From NCBI RefSeq assembly GCF_026241165.1, contig NZ_JAPFQN010000005.1:248001-312000 (forward strand): a stretch of DNA of 64,000 bases. Reading direction: 5' to 3'. Below the pieces are notes generated by a model, which saw nothing but the letters and a program-made list of their open reading frames with translations, made no database searches and was not told where the DNA came from. Each line of letters begins with the position of its first letter. Position 1 is the stretch's first letter. The DNA is from Mangrovivirga halotolerans (GTDB lineage: Bacteria; Bacteroidota; Bacteroidia; Cytophagales; Cyclobacteriaceae). A program made the translations under genes and the position numbers. This document shows positions 44,580 to 53,495 of this stretch, piece by piece.

Positions 44580-45227
44580 TTATTTTCCTAATCTGAATAC
44601 TAATCCTCCATCAAAAGCAAACTGGTACATGGTAGAATAATTATTGACTCCTGCACCAACTCCACCTGTACCAAAATATAATCCACCTCCAAACGCCTGA
44701 GTTGCGGAAATCAAAGAAGCCTGAATTCGCAATGCCATCCTGGGTGTCATCCACAAATTAGCACCTCCTCTTATTTGCCATGAAAACTTGGTTGCAGAAT
44801 CACTTCTTCCATTATCCGGGTTTTCAATATTAAATACGCCTAACCCAAATCCTGCTCCAACAAATGGCTCAACCAAATCTGAAATTGGGAAGTATCGGGT
44901 TCCATTTAGCATGATCCAGTTGATGGACAAACTAAAGTCAGAGAATTGTTCTTCTGACCCAAATGAATTATCTCGGTAAAAGGTAGGCGCATTGGTATCT
45001 TGCCTTTGATACTGTAATTCAATAGCTCCTCTGTTTTCAATGTGATATTCTAAACCAAGTCCCCATCTAAAGCTATCTTGTATTGTTCCATTAAAGTAAG
45101 AAGTGTTTGAATAGTAAGAATTTACTTTATCCTGGAAAACATAACCTCCATAGGTGTTCAATCTAAGTTGCCCGAAAGAGCTGTAACTGATAGTTAAAAA
45201 AACAATTAAAATTAAAGTACCTTTCAT
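44580..45227 (-). CDS. Outer-membrane beta-barrel protein
   Basis: A signal peptide (ILIVFLTISYSSFGQ) precedes eight predicted beta strands with alternating aromatic residues (RWGLGLEYHIENRGAIELQY, VEPFVGAGFGLGVF, FSWQIRGGANLWM). The protein ends in FAFDGGLVFRLGK, a typical OmpW/OmpX-like terminal strand. The 215-residue length fits an 8-strand barrel. It is convergent with the channel gene, 3 bases apart. The function is unknown. Confidence 0.82.
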   Translation of the reverse strand: MKGTLILIVFLTISYSSFGQLRLNTYGGYVFQDKVNSYYSNTSYFNGTIQDSFRWGLGLEYHIENRGAIELQYQRQDTNAPTFYRDNSFGSEEQFSDFSLSINWIMLNGTRYFPISDLVEPFVGAGFGLGVFNIENPDNGRSDSATKFSWQIRGGANLWMTPRMALRIQASLISATQAFGGGLYFGTGGVGAGVNNYSTMYQFAFDGGLVFRLGK

Positions 45228-45443
45228 ATTATCAGATTTTATTTATGTGTAGTGTTATAATAATATAGCTTTAAATATTTAAATATTGATGTTTTATATT
45301 GATTTAATTATAAACCAATTATGGTTAAATAGTTAGACCCAAGTTTTCAGAAAACTGTTAGTACATATTGTAATTAATGACATTGACTTCATTTGGGGAT
45401 TTTCAGTCAATTTTTATTAGATTATCCTGAAACAGATTTGCTT

Positions 45444-45776
45444 ATGAAGAAAAAGAAATTTCGACGTCTTAACAGTGATTTTGAGGTAAAAGAAAAAATT
45501 ATACTGCGAGATTTTCTAGCCATGGAAAGAACTACATTGGCAAATGAAAGAACATTTTTCTCCTATATAAGAACAGGACTTTACCTGACTATTGCTGGAA
45601 TTGGTATAATGGAATTGGATAATCTCGAATCTTTACAATGGCTTGCATACATATTATATGCTATCAGTGCTTTTCTTATTTCGTTTGGCTTTATAAGATA
45701 TAATATCGTTCAGAAAAAATTAAGCAGGTTTTATGATCGGGTAGAAACTGATAAGATCAATGAAAAGGATAAATAA
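45444..45776 (+). CDS. DUF202 membrane protein
   Basis: The 110-residue protein has the DUF202 signature LAMERTTLANERTFFSYIRTGL, read as two adjoining parts. Two or three hydrophobic segments follow (LTIAGIGIMEL, WLAYILYAISAFLISFGFI). An in-frame start at 45393 would add 17 residues, but the ATG at 45444 is the more usual beginning. It overlaps the end of the convergent permease gene by 20 bases. DUF202 proteins are small membrane proteins of unknown function. Confidence 0.85.
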   Translation: MKKKKFRRLNSDFEVKEKIILRDFLAMERTTLANERTFFSYIRTGLYLTIAGIGIMELDNLESLQWLAYILYAISAFLISFGFIRYNIVQKKLSRFYDRVETDKINEKDK

Positions 45777-47544
45777 ACGGAATAAAAATCATTGCGAGTA
45801 TCCAGAAAAGTAAACTTAATGGGGCCCCGGCTTTTGTAAAATCCCTAAAATAATAATTGCCAGCACTATAGATCATCGTATTTGTCTGGTAGCCAACTGG
45901 TGTCATAAAGCTGGCACTTCCTGCAAAAGCTACAGTAAGAAGTAATGGCAGTACATTTATTTCCATACTTTCTGTTACTGAAAAGGCAATCGGTACCATT
46001 AATGCTGCAGAGGCATTGTTACTAACCATTTCAGTTAGAAGGACAGTAATCATATAAAACAGACCTACAAGAAGAACAGGCCCACCATAGGAATTAACTA
46101 CCCATTCCAATTTTTCCCCTATAATATTTGAAAGTCCACTGCTACTCATTGCCTCTCCAAGGCTTAAAGATCCCGCTAATAAAAATATTACCTGCCAATC
46201 AATTGCTCGGTAAACGTCAGTCATGGTAATAATTTGAGTGACATTTAATACTACAATTCCAGCAAATGCAGCAATTACAATTGGTACTATCCCAAAAGAC
46301 GCTAATCCGATCACCGAAATAATTACACCGGCAACAATTAATAAATTCTTTTTATCAACATTTTTAACCTGCTCTACTCTTAAAGAAACAAATGGTTGGT
46401 TGACATTCGTCTGGCTTTCCTGAATTAAATCATATCCTTTTTTATTTGTCAATAATACCAGTATATCCCCTGCTTTTAGCCTGATTTCTTTAAGATCGGA
46501 CAACTGTTTTTTCCCTCTTTGTCTAACTGCTATTACTTCAGAATTATAATGAGATAAAAAATCCACATCTGATAATCGTTTATCAACAATAGATGAATTT
46601 GATAATAATACTATTTCAACAAGTCTCGTTTCTTCGTCAGGGAACTGCTTGTCATCAAAAGAATCTGTTATATTAAAATAATCTCGTTGAATTAAATCCC
46701 TTATTTTACTCAAGTCTCCTTCAATAAGTAACTTATCATTTTCTTTTAATTCCATTGAAGACTCGGGATTATCATATGTCTTATCTCCTCGCTTAAGTAT
46801 TTTAACTTTAATATCTTCATCTCTAAATAGATTAGATATTGTTTTTGATTCTTCAGCTGGTTTTTGCTTAAGTTTTATTTCAGTTAAAAACTTTTTGACA
46901 CCTTCTTGTTCCTTAAGCTCATCAGATGAACTCCGTTTAGGAATAAACCGCTTACCAAAAAAGATCAGATAAATTGAGCCCGCTGTAAAAAGGATCAATC
47001 CAAATGGAGTGAAGGTGAACATGGAAATCTCATCTACTCCTCTTTCTACTGCCATTCCCTTAACTAATAGATTTGTGGAAGTGCCAATTAGTGTGCAAGT
47101 TCCACCAAAAATAGCAAAATAGGATAGAGGCATCAGATAGCTTGAAGGTGATTCATTTAGTTTTCTTGAAGCCGTACTTACAACTGGGATTAATGTGGCT
47201 ACTATCGGTGTATTATTAACAAATGCTGATAAACCAGCCACAAATACTCCCATTCCTGCAATTCCTTTTTTATAACCTTTCTCTAAAATGCGGGATAAAA
47301 ACGGTCCTAAATAACTAATAACCTGTGTTTTTATCAGAGCATGACTTAAAACAAACATTGCGGCAACTGTAAGAGTAGCTTCGTTTGAAAATCCTGCTAA
47401 TCCTTGCTGCACGGAAATCACACCAGATAAGACCAGTACTACTATCACTCCCAAGGCTACAAGGTCTATTCTGAAAACTTCCTTAATAAACAGGGTAAGA
47501 GTTAATAAAATTACAATAAGGGTAATTATGGCATCAACTGGCAT
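45757..47544 (-). CDS. SLC13-family permease with two TrkA-C domains
   Basis: The 595-residue protein has an N-terminal block of about five helices (VDAIITLIVILLTLTLF ...), two central TrkA-C domains (about 205-290 and 295-375; ESSMELKENDKLLIEGDL and LKEIRLKAGDILVLL) and a C-terminal block of helices. The signature GGTCTLIGTSTNLLV lies near residue 150 and FMTPVGYQTNTMIY near residue 555. This layout is that of the divalent-anion:Na+ symporter (DASS/SLC13) group, which often transports sulfate or dicarboxylates. The specific substrate is not readable. Confidence 0.92.
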   Translation of the reverse strand: MPVDAIITLIVILLTLTLFIKEVFRIDLVALGVIVVLVLSGVISVQQGLAGFSNEATLTVAAMFVLSHALIKTQVISYLGPFLSRILEKGYKKGIAGMGVFVAGLSAFVNNTPIVATLIPVVSTASRKLNESPSSYLMPLSYFAIFGGTCTLIGTSTNLLVKGMAVERGVDEISMFTFTPFGLILFTAGSIYLIFFGKRFIPKRSSSDELKEQEGVKKFLTEIKLKQKPAEESKTISNLFRDEDIKVKILKRGDKTYDNPESSMELKENDKLLIEGDLSKIRDLIQRDYFNITDSFDDKQFPDEETRLVEIVLLSNSSIVDKRLSDVDFLSHYNSEVIAVRQRGKKQLSDLKEIRLKAGDILVLLTNKKGYDLIQESQTNVNQPFVSLRVEQVKNVDKKNLLIVAGVIISVIGLASFGIVPIVIAAFAGIVVLNVTQIITMTDVYRAIDWQVIFLLAGSLSLGEAMSSSGLSNIIGEKLEWVVNSYGGPVLLVGLFYMITVLLTEMVSNNASAALMVPIAFSVTESMEINVLPLLLTVAFAGSASFMTPVGYQTNTMIYSAGNYYFRDFTKAGAPLSLLFWILAMIFIPFIYPFH

Positions 47545-47604
47545 TGAAATCTATTTCTAATTTTATTTTGGTAATCAACTCTATGATATAACAAATTTAA
47601 TCTT

Positions 47605-48480
47605 TCACAAATCACTAATTGCATTTGAAATTAATCCTGGATATTCTTCCTGGATAAAATGTCCTCCATCAGTTTCTGTAAAATTTGCATGAGGTAGCAA
47701 TCTTGTATGAGCGGAACTTAATCTTCCAAGTACAGGATCATTTTTACCCCATATTATTGAAACCGGACCTTTAAAGTTTTCAGCATAAGCTTTAGTCTTT
47801 TCTAAATATTTCACACTAGGGTGTTCATGTGAATCAGGCACCATTCTGGCCATCATTAAAGGGGCTATATTCTCTTTTGCTTTTTTCAAGGGATAAGAGT
47901 AGGCCTTGCTCACTTTACCACGAATGGAATCTTTATGCCCCTGAGCTATCGATAAATAGTTCTGTGGAAAACCAAATATTCTAAATGCCAGATCACTGAC
48001 AAATGGCAGATGACTGAATTTATGAAACAGGGTTGACTTAAAATCTTTTTTGGGTGGCAAAATAGAGGTATTTAATAAAACCATTCCTTTAAGATTATAT
48101 GACTGGTTCATTGAAGCCAACAACCCTATAGGACCACCCCAATCCTGTCCGACAAAAATAAAATCATCATCAATCACCTTTTTTAAGAAATTGATCATGA
48201 CATTTTTATGATTGGCAAGGGTATGAAAGTTTGGATCTTTTGGTTTATCCGAAAAACCAAGCCCTAATAGATCAGGTGCTATGCAACGATATTTTTCAGG
48301 ATCCAGCTTATCTATAATATTTCTATAAATAAAACTCCACGTTGGATTCCCATGAAGCAGAAAAACCGGTATTCCAGATCCTTTTTCGAGATAATGAATT
48401 TCATATCCGTCAACCATGGCTGTTTTGCTTTTAATTCCATCAGGTATCTGTTCTAAAATAAAATCCGGTATCTTTTTCAT
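47605..48480 (-). CDS. Alpha/beta hydrolase, haloalkane-dehalogenase-like
   Basis: The oxyanion motif is HGNPTWSF with Asn45. The nucleophile elbow is VGQDWGG with Asp113 and Trp114. The acid is likely Asp in WGKNDPVLG, and the catalytic His is in DGGHFIQEEYP. An Asp nucleophile with adjacent Trp and an Asn at the oxyanion position is the halide-binding set of haloalkane dehalogenases, although epoxide hydrolases also use Asp. The acid after strand 7 is closer to subfamily I. Cytoplasmic, 291 residues. It ends downstream of copB, 2 bases apart. Confidence 0.87.
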   Translation of the reverse strand: MKKIPDFILEQIPDGIKSKTAMVDGYEIHYLEKGSGIPVFLLHGNPTWSFIYRNIIDKLDPEKYRCIAPDLLGLGFSDKPKDPNFHTLANHKNVMINFLKKVIDDDFIFVGQDWGGPIGLLASMNQSYNLKGMVLLNTSILPPKKDFKSTLFHKFSHLPFVSDLAFRIFGFPQNYLSIAQGHKDSIRGKVSKAYSYPLKKAKENIAPLMMARMVPDSHEHPSVKYLEKTKAYAENFKGPVSIIWGKNDPVLGRLSSAHTRLLPHANFTETDGGHFIQEEYPGLISNAISDL

Positions 48481-48482
48481 CT

Positions 48483-50516
48483 TTAATTAATTTGCTTCTT
48501 TAACAACTGGGCATTAATTGCAACTATTACCGTACTTAAGCTCATTAAAACAGCACCTACAGCAGGACTTAAGATAATTCCTGCCCAGGCTAACACTCCG
48601 GCTGCCAGGGGTACTGCAACTATATTGTAACCTGCTGCCCACCAAAGATTTTGCATCATCTTATTGTAGGTTGCGGTTCCAAATAAAATCAGATTAGCTA
48701 TATCTTTAGGATTACTATTCACTAATACAATATCAGCAGTTTCTGCAGCTACATCTGTTCCAGAGCCAACGGCAATCCCTACATTTGCCTGCGCCAGGGC
48801 AGGAGCATCATTTACACCGTCCCCGGTCATTGCTACAAATTCACCTTTTTCCTGAAGGTCTTGTATGATCTTTTGTTTGTCTTCCGGAAGAACTTCAGCA
48901 TAATAGTTATCGAGCCCAAGCTCATTACTTACTGCTTTAGCCACTTTTTCGTTATCACCAGTAGCCATAACAATATTTATACCCCGATCTTTAAGAGTTT
49001 TAACTGCATCGTAAGATTCCTCTCTAATACCATCAGCTAGAGCCAGGTATCCTAACAGGTCTCCGTCACTTAATATGAATACCACTGTCTCACTATCATT
49101 TTTAAAGGCATTTTCAGGAATATCGAAATTTTTCTCTTTTAGATAACCCGGGCTAACAATCTCAATCTTTTTTCCATTGAGATCTGCCTGAATTCCCTTC
49201 CCGGTAATATTTTCAAAATTGGAAGGTTCATCAAGTTCTAATTCTTTTTCCCGGGAAGCTTTTATTATACCACTTGCAATTGGGTGCTCAGAATTTCCCT
49301 CAACAGAGGCAGCAATAGCTAAAAGCTCATCATCCGATAATGAATCGCTAATACTTTTAACTCTGGTTACTCCAAAATCGCCTTTTGTCAATGTTCCTGT
49401 TTTATCAAAAATGATAGTGGTAATTTTTCTGGAGTTTTCAAATGCTGTCCTGTTTCTGATCAGTAATCCTTTTTTTGCACTTACCGCAGTACTTATTGCT
49501 ACTACTAAAGGGACGGCTAAACCAAGAGCGTGTGGACAGGAAATAATCATTACTGTTACCATCCTCTCAAGTGAATACTCGAAGTCTTTTCCAAGCGATA
49601 ACCAAACAAATAAGGTAATAATTCCTGCACCTAAGGCCAGATAAAAAAGCCATCCAGCGGCTTTATCAGCCAGATTTTGAGTTTTGGACTTCGTCTTCTG
49701 AGCATCCTCAACCATTCCGATTACTTTAGAAAGGTATGATTCATCTCCAGTATGCTTTACTTCAACTTTGATGGATCCATTATCATTGATCGAGCCACCG
49801 ATCACTTCATCTCCTTTTGATTTTGCGACTGGTTTAGATTCACCCGTGATCATTGATTCGTTTACATGTGATTCACCCGCTACAATTTCACCATCAGCAG
49901 GTACTTTTTCCCCGGGTCTCACTAATACGATATCCCCTTTTTTTAAATCAGTTATTTCTACATCTTCAGTTTCGCCATTTTCTTTTATTATTCTGGCTTC
50001 GGACGGCATTAGCTTAGCAAGCTCCTGTAATGCATTAGAGGCGCCCATTACTGACTTCATCTCTATCCAATGTCCTAAAAGCATAATTACGATCAGACTG
50101 GCTAATTCCCAGAAAAATACTTTGCCTTCTAATCCGAAAACTACTGCAGAACTGTAAAAATAAGCCACTGATATCGCTAATGCGATCAAAGTCATCATCC
50201 CTGGTGACTTATCCATGATCTCATCAACCATTCCTTTAAGAAAAGGCCAGCCCCCATAGAAGAATACCAAAGTAGATAATCCGAATTGGACATAGCGAAC
50301 CCCTTTAAAACTAAATGAATAACCCAGTAGTTCCTGGATCATGGGTGCCAAAAACATAATGGGAAGTGTGATAACCAATGAAATCCAAAAACGCTTCTTG
50401 AAGTCTACAATCATTTGAGCATGATGATCATGATGATCGTGATCTTCATGATTATGATGATCATGGCCTCCCATTTCTTGATCGTGTTTATGCGATTTAT
50501 CGTGATCGTGATCCAT
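48483..50516 (-). CDS. copB: CopB-type copper P1B-ATPase with His-rich N-terminus
   Basis: The first 33 residues contain 13 His in DHDHD, HDHHNHED and HDHHDHH runs, replacing the CxxC metal-binding domain of CopA. The pump core has TGES (224-227), the metal site CPH (327-329) in transmembrane helix 6, DKTGT with phosphorylated Asp371 and TGDGVNDAP in the hinge. CPH rather than CPC is the CopB hallmark and suggests export of Cu+ or Cu2+. The 677-residue length is normal. The hydrolase gene follows immediately. Confidence 0.95.
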   Translation of the reverse strand: MDHDHDKSHKHDQEMGGHDHHNHEDHDHHDHHAQMIVDFKKRFWISLVITLPIMFLAPMIQELLGYSFSFKGVRYVQFGLSTLVFFYGGWPFLKGMVDEIMDKSPGMMTLIALAISVAYFYSSAVVFGLEGKVFFWELASLIVIMLLGHWIEMKSVMGASNALQELAKLMPSEARIIKENGETEDVEITDLKKGDIVLVRPGEKVPADGEIVAGESHVNESMITGESKPVAKSKGDEVIGGSINDNGSIKVEVKHTGDESYLSKVIGMVEDAQKTKSKTQNLADKAAGWLFYLALGAGIITLFVWLSLGKDFEYSLERMVTVMIISCPHALGLAVPLVVAISTAVSAKKGLLIRNRTAFENSRKITTIIFDKTGTLTKGDFGVTRVKSISDSLSDDELLAIAASVEGNSEHPIASGIIKASREKELELDEPSNFENITGKGIQADLNGKKIEIVSPGYLKEKNFDIPENAFKNDSETVVFILSDGDLLGYLALADGIREESYDAVKTLKDRGINIVMATGDNEKVAKAVSNELGLDNYYAEVLPEDKQKIIQDLQEKGEFVAMTGDGVNDAPALAQANVGIAVGSGTDVAAETADIVLVNSNPKDIANLILFGTATYNKMMQNLWWAAGYNIVAVPLAAGVLAWAGIILSPAVGAVLMSLSTVIVAINAQLLKKQIN

Positions 50517-50661
50517 ATTGACTATTTATCGGTTTTATAAGCAGTTATTAGTTATTTAGTAAAGATTTTTCTTGTTTAAAAATATAATTTGAAAAACTTA
50601 TTTTTTTCATTGGAAGGGTTTATAAAGATATCTTTTTTAACAAAAAAATTTCTTTATCCTG

Positions 50662-50676
50662 TAACAAGACTTGTTA
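50662..50676. promoter_or_regulatory. Palindrome upstream of copB
   Basis: TAACAAG (50662-50668), one base, CTTGTTA (50670-50676) forms a perfect 7-bp inverted repeat about 150 bases upstream of the copB start. Its left half belongs to CTGTAACAAG, resembling TGTAACA elements further right in the window. It is a candidate operator. Confidence 0.4.
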
Positions 50677-50804
50677 TATAAATACCGGTAATTTCAAAAA
50701 GAAAAGTCGCCAGGAGGACACGATTTTATGAAAAATTCATAAACGGGAAATCGTTAATTTAAAGAATGGTGAAAATAAAATATTATGAGAAAAGACAATG
50801 CAAA

Positions 50805-51320
50805 TTAATTAGTATAAGTAATCTCTTGATTACGAATTCTTTTCTTAGTTAATCGATCTATCCACTTACCAAATCCAGACCAGAAAATATTTTGCATAAA
50901 CGTCCAGGCATTATATAAATAAGGTTTCACATAACTGTCAATTCTTACTGTTACTGCAGTTCTTCTATCTTCTAATTCCTTCACCCAGATTTGTAAGCGA
51001 TAAGGTCTTATTAGCCTGAAACTTAAGAAATAACTTCCATAATAGTATTTAAGATCCCGATAACATCCTCTTTCAACAGTCCCCATTACACCTACAAATG
51101 ACATGAAAGGACCGTGATGAATATTTTCTTCTCCTGAACTCATTTCACATGTACCATCGTTCATGAACTCTACACGATAAGGCCAGATCTGATGCAGGGT
51201 AAAAGTATCCTTCCTTATAAGGGAATCCCAGACTGATTCAGAAGAACAATTTAATATAAAGTCTTTTGTTAATGAGTGTTCCTTAAAACCTACCGTCATT
51301 TCCTGATTATAGTGATTCAT
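50805..51320 (-). CDS. SRPBCC-fold protein
   Basis: The 171-residue protein has a START/SRPBCC layout: an opening strand with the segment CSSESVWDSLIRKDTFTLHQIWP, read as two parts, several central strands (YYYGSYFLSFRLIRPYRLQIWV) and a closing helix (YNAWTFMQNIFWSGFGKWIDRL). It lacks a signal peptide and membrane helices. Such folds bind lipids or other hydrophobic ligands. Its start overlaps the upstream membrane-protein gene by 14 bases, suggesting an operon. No specific function can be given. Confidence 0.78.
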   Translation of the reverse strand: MNHYNQEMTVGFKEHSLTKDFILNCSSESVWDSLIRKDTFTLHQIWPYRVEFMNDGTCEMSSGEENIHHGPFMSFVGVMGTVERGCYRDLKYYYGSYFLSFRLIRPYRLQIWVKELEDRRTAVTVRIDSYVKPYLYNAWTFMQNIFWSGFGKWIDRLTKKRIRNQEITYTN

Positions 51321-51750
51321 GAAATTCTTGTTTTTTCACGGTTTGTATTGCAGGTTCTCTTTTATTATGCTTGAATATCTCTAATAGCATCCATCCAAAA
51401 GGAAGCCACCATATAAAATCATTTGTGACGAGAGTATAGATAAATTCAAATGGGACCTGGCCGGTAAAATAATTGAAGAAAAACCCAACTGGGCCCAAGA
51501 TTTTCCCCAGAAATCCTACTGCAATAATAGGCCAATGACGATAAGGATCTTCAGAGGCCCACCAGTACCCAAGCCCATAGACACCAACTACCATTCCCAT
51601 TCCTTGCCAAACCATTGGATGATTCAGCGTTTCCATATCAGCCCATTGAAAATAGGCCTGCGGAAAGATAATCACAAAGGCACCCCACAGAATATTGTAT
51701 ATTGCTGCTGACCGGAGAATTGTTTTCATTATTTCCATTCTGTTATCCAT
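51307..51750 (-). CDS. Small four-helix membrane protein
   Basis: The 147-residue protein has four hydrophobic segments (AAIYNILWGAFVIIFP, GMGMVVGVYGLGYWWA, IIAVGFLGKILGPVGFFF, IWWLPFGWMLLEIF) with conserved-looking Trp and Pro residues. It resembles small proteins annotated as alkyl hydroperoxide reductase-like membrane proteins in Bacteroidota, an annotation without biochemical support. It overlaps the SRPBCC gene start by 14 bases and is probably co-transcribed with it. Confidence 0.75.
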   Translation of the reverse strand: MDNRMEIMKTILRSAAIYNILWGAFVIIFPQAYFQWADMETLNHPMVWQGMGMVVGVYGLGYWWASEDPYRHWPIIAVGFLGKILGPVGFFFNYFTGQVPFEFIYTLVTNDFIWWLPFGWMLLEIFKHNKREPAIQTVKKQEFHESL

Positions 51751-51780
51751 ACTAAAATAACAGAAACTGAATATTAATGT

Positions 51781-51981
51781 TTAAGCAAATCTCTTCTTAA
51801 ACTTGTTTAATTTTCGCTTATAGCGGATCATAAAAAACAATGATATCAAAGCTATAAGAAAACCCTTTAAGGTAAAAGCTTTGTGAAATTTCCTCGGTAA
51901 TTCCTTATTTATTTCCTGGGGAGGTGTTACAGGCTGTGTGGATATTTGAATGGAATAAATAACAGAAGGAAAATGATGTCT
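51781..51981 (-). pseudogene. Possible remnant of a small membrane protein gene
   Basis: The reverse strand is open for 66 codons ending at the TAA 51781-51783. The last 35 residues look like a membrane protein: charged, then FTLKGFLIALISLFFMIRY and a Lys/Arg-rich tail. No ATG, GTG or TTG begins the frame at a suitable place, and a signal-like IIFLLLFIPF lies in another frame just upstream. A frameshift or lost start would explain this. A non-standard start is less likely. Confidence 0.3.
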
Positions 51982-52068
51982 TCAAAGGTTTGTTTTAATA
52001 AAAATAGAAAAACAAATTAAACCTTCAAACTACTGATTATCAAAACTTAATAAGGATCAAACTCATAC

Positions 52069-52530
52069 TTATTTCCAGAAAACATCTTCGGTATAATCCT
52101 CAAAAGGTTCTTCCTGATGGTGATTCTCGATCTCTTCCAGCTGTTCTTCATCAGCAACTTTTTGAATCTCATTAAAAAGCACGCGTTCTTCAAATCTGAT
52201 ATGCTGTTCCACAGTCTCCTCCAGGTCTTTTAAAACTTCTGATAGATCGTTATTTTGATTGACCAGGGACTTGATCTTTTTATGATCATCAAGGGCTTTT
52301 TTTACCAGATCATTGTCGTTACCAAGGATGGGAAAAACAAAATTTTCTTCAAATTCGAAGTGGGGGATAAGGTGATTTTTATAGAACCAATCAACATATT
52401 TTTTTATGCGTTCCGGATCAATGTCTTTATTAAGACCAGTCCTTATTTTCCAGCATAGCAGAAGTCCAAAATGATGCTCCCGGCTAACAGGCTGTAAAGC
52501 GCTATGTCTTTTGATTGGTTTATTTTTCAT
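52069..52530 (-). CDS. Hemerythrin-domain protein
   Basis: The 153-residue four-helix bundle carries the di-iron ligand pattern: two His in REHHFG, then HFEFEENFVFP (His and Glu), DDHKKI (His) and EQHIRFEERVLF (His and Glu). Hemerythrin domains bind O2 or sense or repair nitric oxide and oxidative iron-sulfur damage in bacteria; the role here is not fixed. It is cytoplasmic. It follows the DUF3817 gene by 9 bases on the same strand. Confidence 0.9.
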   Translation of the reverse strand: MKNKPIKRHSALQPVSREHHFGLLLCWKIRTGLNKDIDPERIKKYVDWFYKNHLIPHFEFEENFVFPILGNDNDLVKKALDDHKKIKSLVNQNNDLSEVLKDLEETVEQHIRFEERVLFNEIQKVADEEQLEEIENHHQEEPFEDYTEDVFWK

Positions 52531-52539
52531 TTCATCAAT

Positions 52540-52854
52540 TTACAAACTCTCTTTTAATTTCTGCTCTTCCGGCTTTAAGATCTTTATATCAATAAAAAAT
52601 GTACCTGCGGGGATTAATGACGCAAGCAATACTAAAAAAGAAGTCTTTAAATTCCATTTATAAGTAAAAATAGCCGTCAAAGCCAAAAAGATATAAGCGA
52701 TAAAAAGAAATCCATGGGCCATTCCAACAACATAATTTGGTTGAGGAATATCCATCATATATTTAAGCGGCATGGTAATAGCAAATAGCAGGTAACTTAT
52801 TCCTTCTAAAATTGCTACCAGCCTGAATCGTCCGAGAGTTGATTTTAAATTCAT
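52540..52854 (-). CDS. DUF3817 membrane protein
   Basis: The 104-residue protein has three hydrophobic segments and the DUF3817 features RLVAILEGISYLLFAITMPLKY (split over two motifs) and VGMAHGFLFIAYIFLAL. DUF3817 proteins resemble the small membrane module found in some YuiB/MFS-associated proteins, with unknown function. It lies just upstream of the hemerythrin gene on the same strand and appears to have its own promoter directly before the start codon. Confidence 0.88.
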   Translation of the reverse strand: MNLKSTLGRFRLVAILEGISYLLFAITMPLKYMMDIPQPNYVVGMAHGFLFIAYIFLALTAIFTYKWNLKTSFLVLLASLIPAGTFFIDIKILKPEEQKLKESL

Positions 52855-52858
52855 AGGT

Positions 52859-52866
52859 CAAAAGTA
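52859..52866 (-). promoter_or_regulatory. TAnnTTTG -7 box directly before the DUF3817 start
   Basis: On the reverse strand TACTTTTG is followed after four bases by the ATG (TTTGACCTATG). With transcription starting a few bases downstream of the box, the mRNA would be leaderless or nearly so. No -33 TTTG is present at the right spacing. Confidence 0.4.
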
Positions 52867-53100
52867 TACCATCATTGATAATTAAAAAAATCAATTAAGA
52901 CATGATCCTTATTTCAAGATGAATAATTTATGGATTGTAGAGGAAAAACGCCGTTACAAATTAAATAAGAGCTTAATATGTGATTTATGTAAATCTTAGA
53001 GCTTAATATGTAATCATTTAACAGCGAATTATAACGATCTTTAAATAGGAAAAACCGTAATGATCAAACAATATTAAAATTACGGGTAAAACAATACATC

Positions 53101-53214
53101 ATGTCAAATAAAGAGAATAAACCCAAGTCGGATAAAACACCCGCCACCAAAACCCTAAAAGAGAAACGCCTTGCAAAAGAGAAAAAGCGAAAGGATAAGC
53201 GAAGTGATAATTAA
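53101..53214 (+). CDS. Small highly basic protein, 37 residues
   Basis: From the ATG at 53101 the product is rich in Lys and Arg (TLKEKRLAKEKKRKDKRSDN at its end), with no hydrophobic segment. Similar short TLKEKRxAKK proteins are found in Bacteroidota genomes and are usually left unannotated. It precedes a CsbD-like gene by 32 bases on the same strand. It may bind nucleic acid or ribosomes, which is only a guess from charge. Confidence 0.55.
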   Translation: MSNKENKPKSDKTPATKTLKEKRLAKEKKRKDKRSDN

Positions 53215-53246
53215 AATTAAACTAAAAAAGGCTGCGGCCATACCAA

Positions 53247-53432
53247 ATGAGAATAACCAGAAGCTGGCGTGAGCAAAAAGTCATGTTAAAACTTAGATTT
53301 TCTAATCTTTCAGATTCGGATTTTGAATTCGAAGAAGGGGATAAGGAAAGTATGATGAATAACCTAGCCAATAAACTCAATAAAACCAGAGAAGAGTTAA
53401 TGAGGCTCTTTATTGAATTGCAAAGCTATTGA
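53247..53432 (+). CDS. CsbD-like small stress protein
   Basis: The 61-residue soluble protein has the pattern of Bacteroidota CsbD-family proteins: an N-terminal SWREQKVMLKLRFSNL, a central SDSDFEFEEGDKE and a final helix LANKLNKTREELMRLFI. CsbD proteins are general-stress proteins of unknown biochemical role. It lies between the basic 37-residue gene and a fatty-acid desaturase gene, all on the same strand. Confidence 0.72.
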   Translation: MRITRSWREQKVMLKLRFSNLSDSDFEFEEGDKESMMNNLANKLNKTREELMRLFIELQSY

Positions 53433-53495
53433 ATAAAAACAACCATTAAACTCTAATCATGAATAAAAAAATCAAGAAATAGAATTCCAATAATA

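Noticed and set aside
49219-50157. Two long forward frames antisense to copB
   Set aside because: They mirror the codons of the copper-pump gene and have no motif of their own.
52929-53100. Possible small gene before the basic 37-residue protein
   Set aside because: All frames are broken by stops and there is no start codon with a sensible continuation.
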